From Tubiluchus corallicola (taxonomy: Eukaryota; Priapulida; Priapulimorpha; Priapulimorphida; Tubiluchidae), in the NCBI GenBank assembly GCA_030141605.1, contig JAQGDQ010000631.1:5001-37500 (forward strand): DNA of 32,500 nucleotides, given 5' to 3'. A program made the position numbers and the translations under genes. Below, piece after piece: positions 1 to 9,342 of the stretch (position 1 is the stretch's first letter; every line of letters starts with the position of its first letter). Under the pieces are notes generated by a model that did no database searches, was not told the DNA's origin, and saw only the letters and a list, made by a program, of their open reading frames with translations.

Positions 1-390
1 GTCAGTCAGTCAGTCAGTCAGTCAGTCAGTCAGTCAGTCAGTCAGTCAGTCAGTCAGTCAGTCAGTCAGTCAGTAGGTCATTCATTCATTCATTCAGTCA
101 GTCATTCAGTCAGTCAATTAGTCAGTCAGTCAGTCAGCCAGTCAGTCAGTCAGTCAGTCAGTCAGTCGGTCAGTCATTCAGTCAGTTAGTCAGTCAGTCA
201 TTTAGTTAGTGAATCAGTCAGGAACTGAGTTAGTCAGTCAGTTACTCAGTCATTCAGTTAGTCTGTCAGTCTATCTTTCTGTCAATCAGTAAATCAGTCA
301 TTTAGTTTTTCAGCCTATCCGGCAGACAGCCAGATAGTCAGCTAATCAGCCAGGAAAGTTAGTCGCTCAGCAAATCAGTCGGTTAATCGG
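1..390. repeat. Degenerate GTCA tetranucleotide microsatellite
   Basis: An almost pure GTCA tandem tract for the first 75 bases decays rightwards into GTCA/TTCA/GTTA variants and is barely recognisable by about 390. It starts at the window edge, so its full length is unknown. The gradient from pure to decayed suggests that the left part is younger or more recently homogenised. Confidence 0.9.
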
Positions 391-429
391 CAAGTCAATT
401 TATAAGGAAAGAAAATGGAATTCTTGTAT

Positions 430-720
430 AAAGCTGAAAAATTTGTCTTGACATTTTAAATCACTTGCGTGCAATCTTATTGCATACAAGGCTTGTATCA
501 GCAATAACGCTGTATAAAACTTATAGATTGTAACTCTCACGATGACGTCAGGCGCAGCCATTGTAACGATAAGCGGAAAAATAATCAGAGCATGCGCAGC
601 ACACACTTCACAAACTAAGCAAAAATAAAAATTAATATATCTTGTCAATAAGTTTAATAATGTGTTTTTGTGAAAGAGTGACTGTTTTTCAATTAGCGGG
701 AACATTTTAAGTTACTAACA
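430..720 (+). repeat. Dispersed repeat family R1, copy 1
   Basis: This stretch shares order and wording with 7800-8100 and, in reverse orientation, with 20880-21130. The shared landmarks are a GCTGTATAAAACTT-like block, a GCAGCCATTNTNACGA block, and TCACAAACTAAG followed by an AT-rich stretch and ATCTTGTCAA. The copies are well diverged. No open frame is preserved between them, so this is more likely an old non-autonomous transposon than a gene. The ends were not defined. Confidence 0.55.
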
Positions 721-1885
721 ATTTTTCCGGCACACAAGTTTTTCATGTAAAACCAACTCATATAACTTTTATACGGACATTCAAGGCAACTTAAAATTAC
801 ACTTTCGTCTCCTTTACAAGTGACCGAAATCAAACAAAGGTCTATTTTCTGCAAGATTTAAACTGAATAAAGTACCTTTGAAATTAAAAGTTGTGTAGTA
901 TAACTTTATGCGATACAAATGCTTTTTTGTATACATTTCAGTACATAAACGATAGACTAGATAACTATAAAGTTTAGCGCATGCGCAGTTTCTCGTTATC
1001 ATTAAACCAAAACCAGGTCCAATCTTAAACTGCAGGTCAAAACAACCTACTCTCTTTTTTTTAAAAATTGAAAGAAAACATACTTTTTTTATCAAAAAAT
1101 AATATAAAGACTTGCGTAAAAGAATTATTACCACACAAACACAATTTCGCGTTCGTGCCACTAGTTCTTCGCTGTTACATGCATTTTGCCATTCGATAGT
1201 TAGATGGGCACCATCTTGTGCATTTCACAAAAACGTATTGCATAAAAAACAAGTGCTGTATCTCTTAGTTCATATGTGTTAGTTTGTGACGAACTACACA
1301 CGTTCGAGAACTGAGCACAGCGGTAAATTTGAAATTTGAATTTTTGTCCAAAAACTTGATTAGCTTTAGTACAAACACACTGATGATCTTACAATAGCAC
1401 TGTTCTTCAATTTTCGCTTTCACAAACGCGTGCAAGATGCTCGTGGGATATTTTTGCTGTTGAAAATTATGTTAGTTTGTGATGTCATAAATATTTGGGC
1501 TCTCCCGCCATTAATAGTGTTCTTAATACATTATTTAATCATTTGAAAGCCTTGTGCAGTATTAATTGTGTTAAAATGTATACTTTTTACCATACTTGAA
1601 AATGGGGCAGTATATGAAAAGTCATACTGTCAATAATAGGCCAAGATGATTATTTTGCTAGTAAAAACTACCTGAAACTTCTTACACCAGAAGCTCAATG
1701 TCACCTCCGAAGCGGCACACTTCAAAGAAATTTATGATTTTATGATGTAATTAAAGTCATTTCATTTAAATAACTGGAACACGTGTTATTACATTTCCGG
1801 TCAGCAAAATTTAATGGTACCCCGCATGGCAGAAATGCACAACAATAATTTATGACAATCACAGCTGGCAGCCCTTCCAGCGCAG
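721..1885. other. AT-rich stretch without supported gene
   Basis: I see no convincing exon, splice pair or motif here. Short phrases around 940-1010 and 1240-1320 (GCGCATGCGCAG; TTAGTTTGTGACGAACTAC) echo the dispersed repeat family at 430-720, so part of this is probably degraded transposon. Confidence 0.4.
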
Positions 1886-3012
1886 GCATAACTTGTGTTG
1901 TAGCTTGAAGCATAACTTGTGTTGTAACTTGAGGCATAACTTGTGTTGTAACTTGAAGCATAACTTGTGTTGTAACTTGAGGCATAACTTGTGTTGTAAC
2001 TTGAGGCATAACTTGTGTTGTAACTTGAGGCATAACTTGTGTTGTAACTTGAGGCATAACTTGTGTTGTAACTTGAAGCATAACTTGTGTTGTAGCTTGA
2101 AGCATAACTTGTGTTGTAACTTGAGGCATAACTTGTGTTGTAACTTGAAGCATAACTTGTGTTGTAACTTGAAGCATAACTTGTGTTGTAACTTGAGGCA
2201 TAACTTGTGTTGTAACTTGAGGCTTAACTTGTGTTGTAACTTGAGGCATAACTTGTGTTGTAACTTGAGACGTAACTTGTGTTGTAACTTGAGGCATAAC
2301 TTGTGTTGTAACTTGAGGCATAACTTGTGTTGTAACTTGAGACGTAACTTGTGTTGTAACTTGAGGCATAACTTGTGTTGCAACTTGAGGCATAACTTGT
2401 GTTGTAACTTGAGGCATAACTTGTGTTGTAACTTGAGGCATAACTTGTGTTGCAACTTGAGGCATAACTTGTGTTGTAACTTGAAGCATAACTTCAGTTG
2501 TAACTTGAGGCATAACTTGTGTTGTAACTTGAGACGTAACTTGTGTTGTAACTTGAAGCATAACTTGTGTTGTAACTTGAGACGTAACTTGTGTTGTAAC
2601 TTGAAGTATAACTTCAGTTGTAACTTGAAGCATAACTTGTGTTGTAACTTGAAGCATAACTTCAGTTGTAACATGATGCATAACTTGTGTTGTAACTTGA
2701 GGCATAACTTGTGTTGTAACTTGAAGCATAACTTGTGTTGTAATTTGAGGCATAACTTCAGTTGTAACTTGAAGCATAACTTGTGTTGTAACTTGAAGCA
2801 TAACTTGTGTTGTAACTTGAGGCATAACTTGTGTTGTAACTTGAGGCATAACTTGTGTTGTAACTTGAGTCATAACTTGTGTTGTAACTTGAGGCATAAC
2901 TTGTGTTGTAACTTGAGGCATAACTTGTGTTGTAACTTGAGTCATAACTTGTGTTGTAACTTGAGGCATAACTTGTGTTGTAACTTGAAGCATAACTTGT
3001 GTAGTAGCTTAC
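1886..3012. repeat. 24-bp minisatellite array, about 46 units
   Basis: About 46 direct copies of a 24-bp unit (ATAACTTGTGTTGTAACTTG + AGGC). Each unit is itself two related 12-mers sharing TAACTTG. Variation is mostly G/A and T/C transitions at a few fixed positions (AGGCAT, AAGCAT, AGACGT, TCAGTTG). No unit-length indel was seen. Since 24 is a multiple of three and the unit has no stop in several frames, open frames of 270-417 codons exist on both strands. The minus frame would encode (MPQVTTQV)n and the plus frame a Cys/Asn/Leu octapeptide repeat. I treat these as by-products of the array. A minus-strand gene is not excluded: that frame runs on into about 45 non-repeat residues ending at 1740. 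Confidence 0.9.
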
Positions 3013-3370
3013 AGACGGGGCCTGATTATGACCTTTTGGCGCCCCTAGGCTATGAAATTATGAACCCCTCAGACGGAGCCAGCCTCTAATCCCCCCCCCC
3101 GTAACCGTCTGGAATATTTTTTAATGGTAACGGCGATATATTTTAACTACATAATACACAGCTTGAAGTAAACTTATTGCAAATTCCTTAATTAAACTAG
3201 AATAGGTATTTTTTGTTTGTCAATAAGAATATTCTTTAAGAAATATCACTAGTTTCCTGTTTATTGCAAACCAAATTAGCACATATTTCAACACAACTGT
3301 AGGGAACTGTAAAGGTTAAGTCCACAAAGCTTAATGGGTCCCATGCTGCAGCGTAAACTAGACTATAGAG
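3013..3370. other. AT-rich spacer with C10 homopolymer
   Basis: No gene is seen. A run of ten C lies at about 3090-3099. The stretch ends at the hAT-like inverted repeat. Confidence 0.4.
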
Positions 3371-3850
3371 CAGGGGTGTGCAAATTGCGGCCCACCGAGA
3401 GAGTTTATGCGGCCCGCGAAGAGATTTGTCAACCTAATGAAAGTGCGGCCCGGGAGATTAATTGAGTGTATCCAGCTGAAGTCCATGCCACGACCCCAAA
3501 GATAGTGCGAGTAGTTTTTTCTACTAGATCGGATGCCATTAACCCTTACAAGACGGTTGTAGCTTAATAGCACTGTACTACACAGACTGTGTGATACACA
3601 TTACTAACATGCATTGTAATGAAATTACCACTATCTGTCCTGAAAGTAGAAATATATGGTTTGTAATATAAATTTTAATAACTTCTAAAATAATTTCTTG
3701 GGTGTAGTAGTAATGATGTACGCAGGTCGGGTGCAAAAAAATCGTTATTAGGCCTTTCTCTACTTTGTTCCTTGATCAAACTGCCTGTGGCCCGCAGGAA
3801 TTGCGGGAAAGTTTAATGTAGCCCGGCTAGTCAGACTTGCACACCCCTTC
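3371..3850. mobile_element. hAT-like non-autonomous element (MITE)
   Basis: Inverted termini CAGGGGTGTGCAA (left) and TTGCACACCCCTT (right) bracket about 480 bp. Both arms continue with GCGGCCCGC-like and GGCCCGC blocks, which is typical of hAT (Charlie/Tip100-type) ends. Flanking octamers CTATAGAG and CTGTAGGA match at 5 of 8 positions, compatible with a decayed 8-bp target duplication. No transposase reading frame is visible. Confidence 0.65.
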
Positions 3851-4080
3851 TGTAGGATATTTCCGCCCCGCTTCCTAGCATAACTTGAGATGTTATAATT
3901 TGTAAGCAAAAATCTCAAAGGAAAGTGAAAGAATGAACTATATGCGCCGTACAAAAGAGTTGAAAGGGGATTAGTAAAACTAGGACGAACACGCGTCTGT
4001 TGTTCGCTTTTGGATTTGAAAGATTAAAGTAATGCCACGATCAGCCCGCGGCAGAACATAGCACGGTCATTACCATGATT
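3851..4080. other. Spacer, nothing recognised
   Basis: No open frame, splice pair or repeat structure could be supported between the hAT-like element and the LINE fragment. Confidence 0.35.
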
Positions 4081-4104
4081 CTAGTAACGCATTTTACGAT
4101 ATTG

Positions 4105-4352
4105 CTTTTATTTGAATGCTGAAATACATAATTACGATACACGTTACAGACTGAACTATCACTACATACAGTATATATGTATATATGTATGTATATATAT
4201 ATATGTACATAAGTAGATATTACACGTTTATTATAAGTTGTTATAAAAGACACGTGATATTAATACCTGGCCTAATTAATATATTAATTATATCTTAACC
4301 TTCTATTCAATTGTATGAGGCAATAAATGAATTTGAATTGAATTGAATTACA
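4105..4352 (+). mobile_element. LINE 3'-end fragment (older copy)
   Basis: Positions 4113-4172 match the better preserved LINE fragment at 4752-4811 almost base for base (GAATGCTGA, ATACATAATTACG, ACTATCACTACATACAGT). They then run into a TA/TG-rich tract. An AATAAATGAATT sequence followed by (TTGAA)n at about 4321-4350 looks like a LINE 3' terminus with a short tandem tail. Its frame is not intact. Confidence 0.5.
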
Positions 4353-4440
4353 TTCTATGTGAAAAATATCATAACTTAAATCATCGTAATTTCGTTTAAT
4401 TAATATTAAGATACAATTTAGACTGGTAACGATAAGATAG

Positions 4441-4515
4441 ACATGGACATGGACATGGACATGGACATGGACATGGACATGGACATGGACATGGACATAG
4501 ACATAGACATAGAAT
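4441..4515. repeat. GGACAT hexanucleotide repeat
   Basis: About 12 copies of the hexamer ATGGAC, switching to ATAGAC in the last three. Confidence 0.95.
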
Positions 4516-4689
4516 ATTTATTTTTTCTCCAATTAGTTTAACATCAAAAGTTTTTTTTAAATATTAAGTAATTATAATCATGGAGCAGGGCAGGGAAGGA
4601 TCATAGGGTCATCTAGTCTCCTGCCATTTCTTATAAATAGATTACTAAATTTCTAAACATTTATGACATTAATAGGTTCCAAACTGCCA

Positions 4690-5250
4690 TTTTCATGTGT
4701 AAATTCTCTCATAAATTATTGCCTCCCTTATTTACTGATTATTTTTGTTTGAATGCTGAGATACATAATTACGGCACACGTTGCAGACTGCACTATCACT
4801 ACATACAGTGCAACACAAACGTTAGAAAATTTTCTATTAAATACAATGGCCCTTACATGTGGAATTCAATTGCTCCAGCTATTAAAAATGCCAACTCGCT
4901 GTCCATATTTAAAAAAAAATTATAAATTAAACTTACTTGAAACATATAACTGATCACTCAATCATGATTTGTTGTTTTTCATTTTCAAAAACTTCCCCTC
5001 TAGTATAATAATATTCTTATTACTTCCCACCCGTATTTATATTTGTATATATTGTAATATTGTATCTGTATATATTGTAATTTTTCTCGTAACTAATTCT
5101 AGTGCACTAACATAAGCTAGCTTCTTAGGTCTCTAGCGCAGAATTCATGAATTCTATCATATTTTTGTATTAACAAAAACTGATTATCGATGCACATGTA
5201 ATGTATATGTATATGTTTATTGCGAAATAAATCTATTAACTCTTTCTTCG
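4690..5250 (+). mobile_element. Non-LTR retrotransposon, ORF2 C-terminal fragment and 3' end
   Basis: The frame 4695-4925 reads CKFSHKLLPPLFTDYF, then IHNYGTR, KFSIKYNGPYMWNSI and KNANSLSIFKKKL. This order is the familiar C-terminal tail after the reverse transcriptase domain of CR1/L2/Jockey-type LINE ORF2 proteins. A run of nine A at 4910 precedes the stop. The remaining 300 bp look like a LINE 3' UTR with AATAAA at 5226-5231. The reverse transcriptase and endonuclease domains are missing, so this is a 5'-truncated dead copy. Confidence 0.7.
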
Positions 5251-5399
5251 TATTAAGAAGTTTCTGTTAGTCATGCATAAATCTGTCAGTTTTAATTATT
5301 TTCTAGTGGACAAAATTAACTTGTTTCAAATATGTCGAAGTTGAATAGAATTACGTACTAGTGTAAGTTATTAAAACTTGCTGAATCGACGCTAGGCCA

Positions 5400-6235
5400 A
5401 TGGAAACGTTAATTCGACATTTAGATAATGAAAACGTTAATTAGACATTTAGCCAATGAAAACGTTTATTCGACGTTAAGTCAATGAAAACGTTTATTCG
5501 ACGTTAAGTCAATGAAAACGTTTATTCGACGTTAAGTCAATGAAAACGTTAATTCGAAGTTAAGACAATGAAAACGTTAATTCGACGTTAAGCCAATGGA
5601 AACGTTAATTCGAAGTTAAGATAATGAAAACGTTAATTAGACATTTAGACAATGAAAACGTTCACTTAACGTTAAGTCAATGAAAACGTTTATTCGACGT
5701 TAAGTCAATGAAAACGTTTAATCGACGTTAAGTCAATGAAAACGTTTATTCGATGTTAAGCCAAAGGAAACGTTAATTCGGCGTTAAGACAATGAAACGT
5801 TCACTTAACATTAAGAAAATAAAACTTTTATTCGACGTTAAGACAATGGAAACGTTAATTCGAAGTTAAGATAATGAAAACGTAAATTAGACATTTAGAC
5901 AATGAAAACGTTCAGTTAGCGGTAAGACAATGAAAACGTTGATTCGACGTTAAGACAGTGAAACGTTTACTTAACTTTAAGAAAATGAAACGTTGATTCG
6001 ACGTTAAGACAATGAAACGTTCACTAAAAGTTTAGGCAATGAAACGTTGATTCGACGTTAGGTAAATGAAAACGCTTACTTAACGTTAAGACAATGAAAA
6101 CGTTCACTTAACGTTGTAATGGCGTAAAGTACATGCAAACGTTCATTTAGCGTTAAGACAATGAAAGCGTTGATTCGACGTTAAGTCAATAAAATCGTTC
6201 ACTTAACGTTAAGTCAATGAAAACCTTGAATTTAC
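5400..6235. repeat. 27-28 bp minisatellite array rich in AACGTT
   Basis: About 30 imperfect units of the form GTTAAGTCAATGAAAACGTT + NATTCGAC. Nearly every unit carries the palindrome AACGTT and a second ACGTTAAG, giving a regular series of CpG-containing 6-mers in AT-rich DNA. Units near 5470-5550 are nearly identical and the array decays towards both ends. No continuous reading frame. Confidence 0.9.
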
Positions 6236-6715
6236 CGTATCATCAATAACGCATTCCAGGACAAACAGAAAATTAAATCTTGGATAATGAAAGATATTGC
6301 CAATAAATTAAATGCAAAATTACAAAAGCCAACTGGATTGATTATCATAATTTATTGGCACATTGTACAACAATGCATTTCTGTGTGCTGAGATCCCGTT
6401 TATGCGTACGCACCGCCTGCCATGCGCAACACATAAATACAGTCAAGCACTCGCATTCACAAGCAATAATTTATTACAGACAAAAATTAGGTGAGAATAA
6501 TGAAACGCGTGATGCACTATTACACACGCGCTTGAAAACGAAATGGAGGACTTAAGAGTGAGGGGGGATTCTTAATCTCTTCCTGACCTTGAAAATTCAC
6601 GAACACTGCAGAGGGCGGATCGATCGTCTTGTCGTTTCGAGCATTCTAGGTTGTTTAAAATCGTTCAAAAAAAATAAATCGTTGGAATTTTTTAGTAAAT
6701 TGAAAATGTACTTTT
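6236..6715. other. Stretch without supported gene
   Basis: Short open frames of about 66 codons exist on the plus strand but have no recognisable domain, start context or splice partner. Nothing else stands out. Confidence 0.4.
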
Positions 6716-6721
6716 GTTTGT

Positions 6722-6889
6722 TAGCTATTGTGTTGTTGTTGCTATTGTCGTCGTCGTCGTCGTCGTTGTCGCCGTCGTTGTTGTTGTAGCTGTGGTTGTA
6801 ATAGTAGTTGTTGTTGTCCGTGTCGGTGTTGTTGTTGTTCATGTCGGTGTTGTTGTTGTTGTTGTTGTTGTCATTGTCGTTGTAGATGC

Positions 6890-6952
<63 letters not shown>

Positions 6953-7036
6953 ACTAGTAGTTGCAATTGTTGTTGTTGTTGTTGCTACTGCTGCTGCTGC
7001 TGATAATATTGTTGCTGTTGTTGTTGTTGTTGTTGC

Positions 7037-7087
<51 letters not shown>

Positions 7088-7160
7088 ACTTGTAGTCGTA
7101 GTTGTTGTTGTTGTTGTTCTTGTTGTCGTCGTTGTCGTTGTCGTTGTTGTTGTTCATAAC
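6722..7160. repeat. Long TTG/GTC triplet microsatellite
   Basis: A GTT/GTC/GTG triplet tract of about 440 bp, purest at 6890-6950 and 7015-7085, with small interruptions. It yields low-complexity open frames (poly-Val, poly-Cys, and poly-Asn on the minus strand) that I do not regard as genes. Confidence 0.95.
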
Positions 7161-7799
7161 GTCTATATGGATTTTGAGCTCGTTACTGAGCAACATCTTG
7201 TTCAACATCTTGTTCATCTGGAAGTGGCTGAGCCATAGAATCAAATCAGTTGGCACAGGCCACACATTCAGTGTTGAAAAGAAAAACATGTAAATATCTC
7301 TGGTAGGAAGATGAAGAAGAAGAAGCTCTCGAGTTACGATTCGAATGTTTTATGATTATTTCTGTTTATTTGTTTTATTTTCAACCTACGTAACACATCC
7401 AAAGGTTTACGACAAAAACCAGCTTGTACACATAACGTATTTTTAATTGTAGATTTAATGGCTAATTGAAAGCCTAACAACCACGACAAATTTCATTCCT
7501 ACAAACTGCTTGCTAGACAGTTGTTTACAAAACAAAAACAAATAACATGCATAGTCCTATGTTATTTGTGCAAGTAAATATAAATGAAAATGAAATATTT
7601 GCAAATAATAAAAATTTCTCTGTCTCAAAATTGTAATCGCGGCAAAATGAAGAAATATATTTTTAATCGATATATAATTGTCAAAGTAGCAAATATCTTT
7701 TAACGTGGACTCTCCATGATGTATAGACAATTTAAAAATTGTAGTTCTCAGTGCTTTACCTGAACAAGTTTAAAGAACATGAAAACACTCGTAAATAAA
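7161..7799. other. AT-rich spacer without gene
   Basis: The plus poly-Val frame and a minus poly-Asn frame both run a further 20-45 codons into unique sequence here before stopping. No splice sites or domains support either. The remainder shows no structure. Confidence 0.35.
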
Positions 7800-8100
7800 G
7801 CGTATTCGACTTGAAATTTCACATCACTTGTCTTATTAGATACAGAGCTTGCGTTAACAGTAATGCTGTATGAAACTTGTAAATTGAAACTCCCGCGACG
7901 ACCGTTAGACGCAGCCATTTTGACGACAGGTCATTTCAAATAAGTTTAGATAACATTTTGTAAAGTTTGAAAAAAGCATTTGTAGCGCACACGTCACAAA
8001 CTAAGTAAAATTTAAAACTACTGTATCTTGTCAAATAGATTAAAAATTTTGTCATTTGGTGAAAAATTTTATATAATTAATAATTTTCTTTGCTAAGTCT
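7800..8100 (+). repeat. Dispersed repeat family R1, copy 2
   Basis: Collinear with 430-720: ATGCTGTATGAAACTTGTAA, then GCAGCCATTTTGACGA, GTCACAAACTAAG and ATCTTGTCAA in the same order and similar spacing. It is also similar to 20880-21130 on the other strand. Confidence 0.6.
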
Positions 8101-8454
8101 TTTAAGCAGGTAAGCGAAATGCTAAGTAATGTGGCATTGCATGGAAAGTTTTTTGGTGACAAAATTTATGTAACATTTCCTTTTCTTCTTCTGATTTACG
8201 TTGTGCGTATATGACGTCACGTAATGGCGCCGTCGAAACAGTATTGTGGGAGATTTAAAAGGAAAGCATTTCCCCTTTCAACGCGAATACGATTTTAAGG
8301 CAGTTTTTCAGAAACCTACTTCAGGTACCCCTTTTCTTGCCCTTTAAGGAAGTCCTAATGTACCGCGCCCTTGGGATTTCCACTGAAGAAGAGCAATTTA
8401 AATTGATATATTATTACAAAGTAATAGTATTACTATTAGTAGTAGTGTAAATAT

Positions 8455-8796
8455 TGTTACGGAGGCACCTGTGTCGGGTCAGGCCCTCTACAAGCCCTGC
8501 TTCCACGTCAGCAGCGACTCACCCCTTTCTTGTAGGTCCAGACGTCTTGTTTGGGCCTACACGTGGTGTGAGAAGCCAGCTGACCTGTAATGCCAGTATA
8601 AAAGCGTGTAGAGGTCACTACAGCCTGGATTTCTGACACAGGTGCTCCTCGGGTGTAGTGCTGTTACTGAGTTAGTTAGTGATTTTTTTGTGCACGTGTA
8701 TTTTGTTCCCTATTTTTATTAGTGCTGATAATAAACTCCGTACAGTGTAATTTTTGTGTATTTTGTTTTATGAGAGTTAGATGACACGCTATAACA
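8455..8796 (+). mobile_element. Probable solo LTR (Ty3/gypsy-like)
   Basis: A 342-bp block begins TGTTACGG and ends CTATAACA, giving the short terminal inverted repeat TGTTA/TAACA expected of an LTR. Inside, in the right order and spacing, are a TATA box (TATAAAAG, 8597-8604) and a polyadenylation signal (AATAAA, 8730-8735) followed by T/G-rich sequence. It is clearly more GC-rich than its flanks on the U3 side. No second LTR, primer-binding site or gag/pol sequence is nearby, hence a solo LTR. The flanking pentamers (AATAT, GGTAT) do not match well, so the 5-bp target duplication is not confirmed. Confidence 0.6.
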
Positions 8797-9300
8797 GGTA
8801 TAAGGTACTAGACATTAATTTAGCTAGTTAACATAACATTTGTAATTAACATTAACATTTGTAAGTAAGTAATCAGTTACACAACGATTATAAAATGGAT
8901 CTTCATGATGCGCAATATCAAGACCGCCATGCCATCTTGGAGTTCGACCCCCTGTGTCGAATTCAGTCCAATATTATTTGTAGTAAAAAGGGTAGAAATA
9001 TGTTGCGGTCAAAACAATGGAAATTTTTAGTGACCCAAATTAGCATTCTCTAGTTTTGCAATTTTTAACTTCAAAATGAAAAACTTCTGTCATGAGATTC
9101 CACACACGTTAACGCACCGGCTGCTGACGTACATCCGCCACGCCGTGGCTAACCCTGGTTGTTGGATCATTCAATACAACTCTCGCGGTTTAACAAACAG
9201 CTAGGGATTATGCCTCTCACTGCAAACATTGCAGACAATTCCACTGAATCTGTGAATCAGTGTGTAAGAACCATGACGAAATTATTAATGTCAAGGGACC
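8797..9300. other. Upstream region of the Gly-rich gene
   Basis: No coding exon. The part nearest the promoter (about 9100-9200) is noticeably less AT-rich than the surroundings. I could not identify specific transcription-factor sites with confidence. Confidence 0.35.
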
Positions 9301-9311
9301 GGCGGATGGAC

Positions 9312-9320
9312 TATATATAC
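9312..9320 (+). promoter_or_regulatory. TATA box of the Gly-rich secreted protein gene
   Basis: CTATATATAC lies about 30 bp ahead of a plausible start near 9343. It is followed by a short exon without ATG that ends CACACAG at 9390 in front of a strong donor (GTAAGA). The arrangement TATA box, tiny noncoding exon, intron, ATG exon is common for highly expressed tissue-specific secreted proteins. Confidence 0.6.
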
Positions 9321-9342
9321 AGGAACTAGTGCAGTGTCCAAA

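Noticed and set aside
1893-3089. Plus-strand 398-codon Cys/Asn/Leu octapeptide frame
   Set aside because: It arises from the stop-free 24-bp unit; the opposite strand is equally open, so openness carries no information.
6714-7293. Poly-Val, poly-Cys and poly-Asn open frames
   Set aside because: By-products of the TTG/GTC triplet microsatellite; no domain, splice pair or conserved flank.
8454-8636. 60-codon plus frame starting at the LTR edge
   Set aside because: It begins at the TGTTAC end of the LTR and overlaps its TATA box; better explained as LTR U3 sequence.
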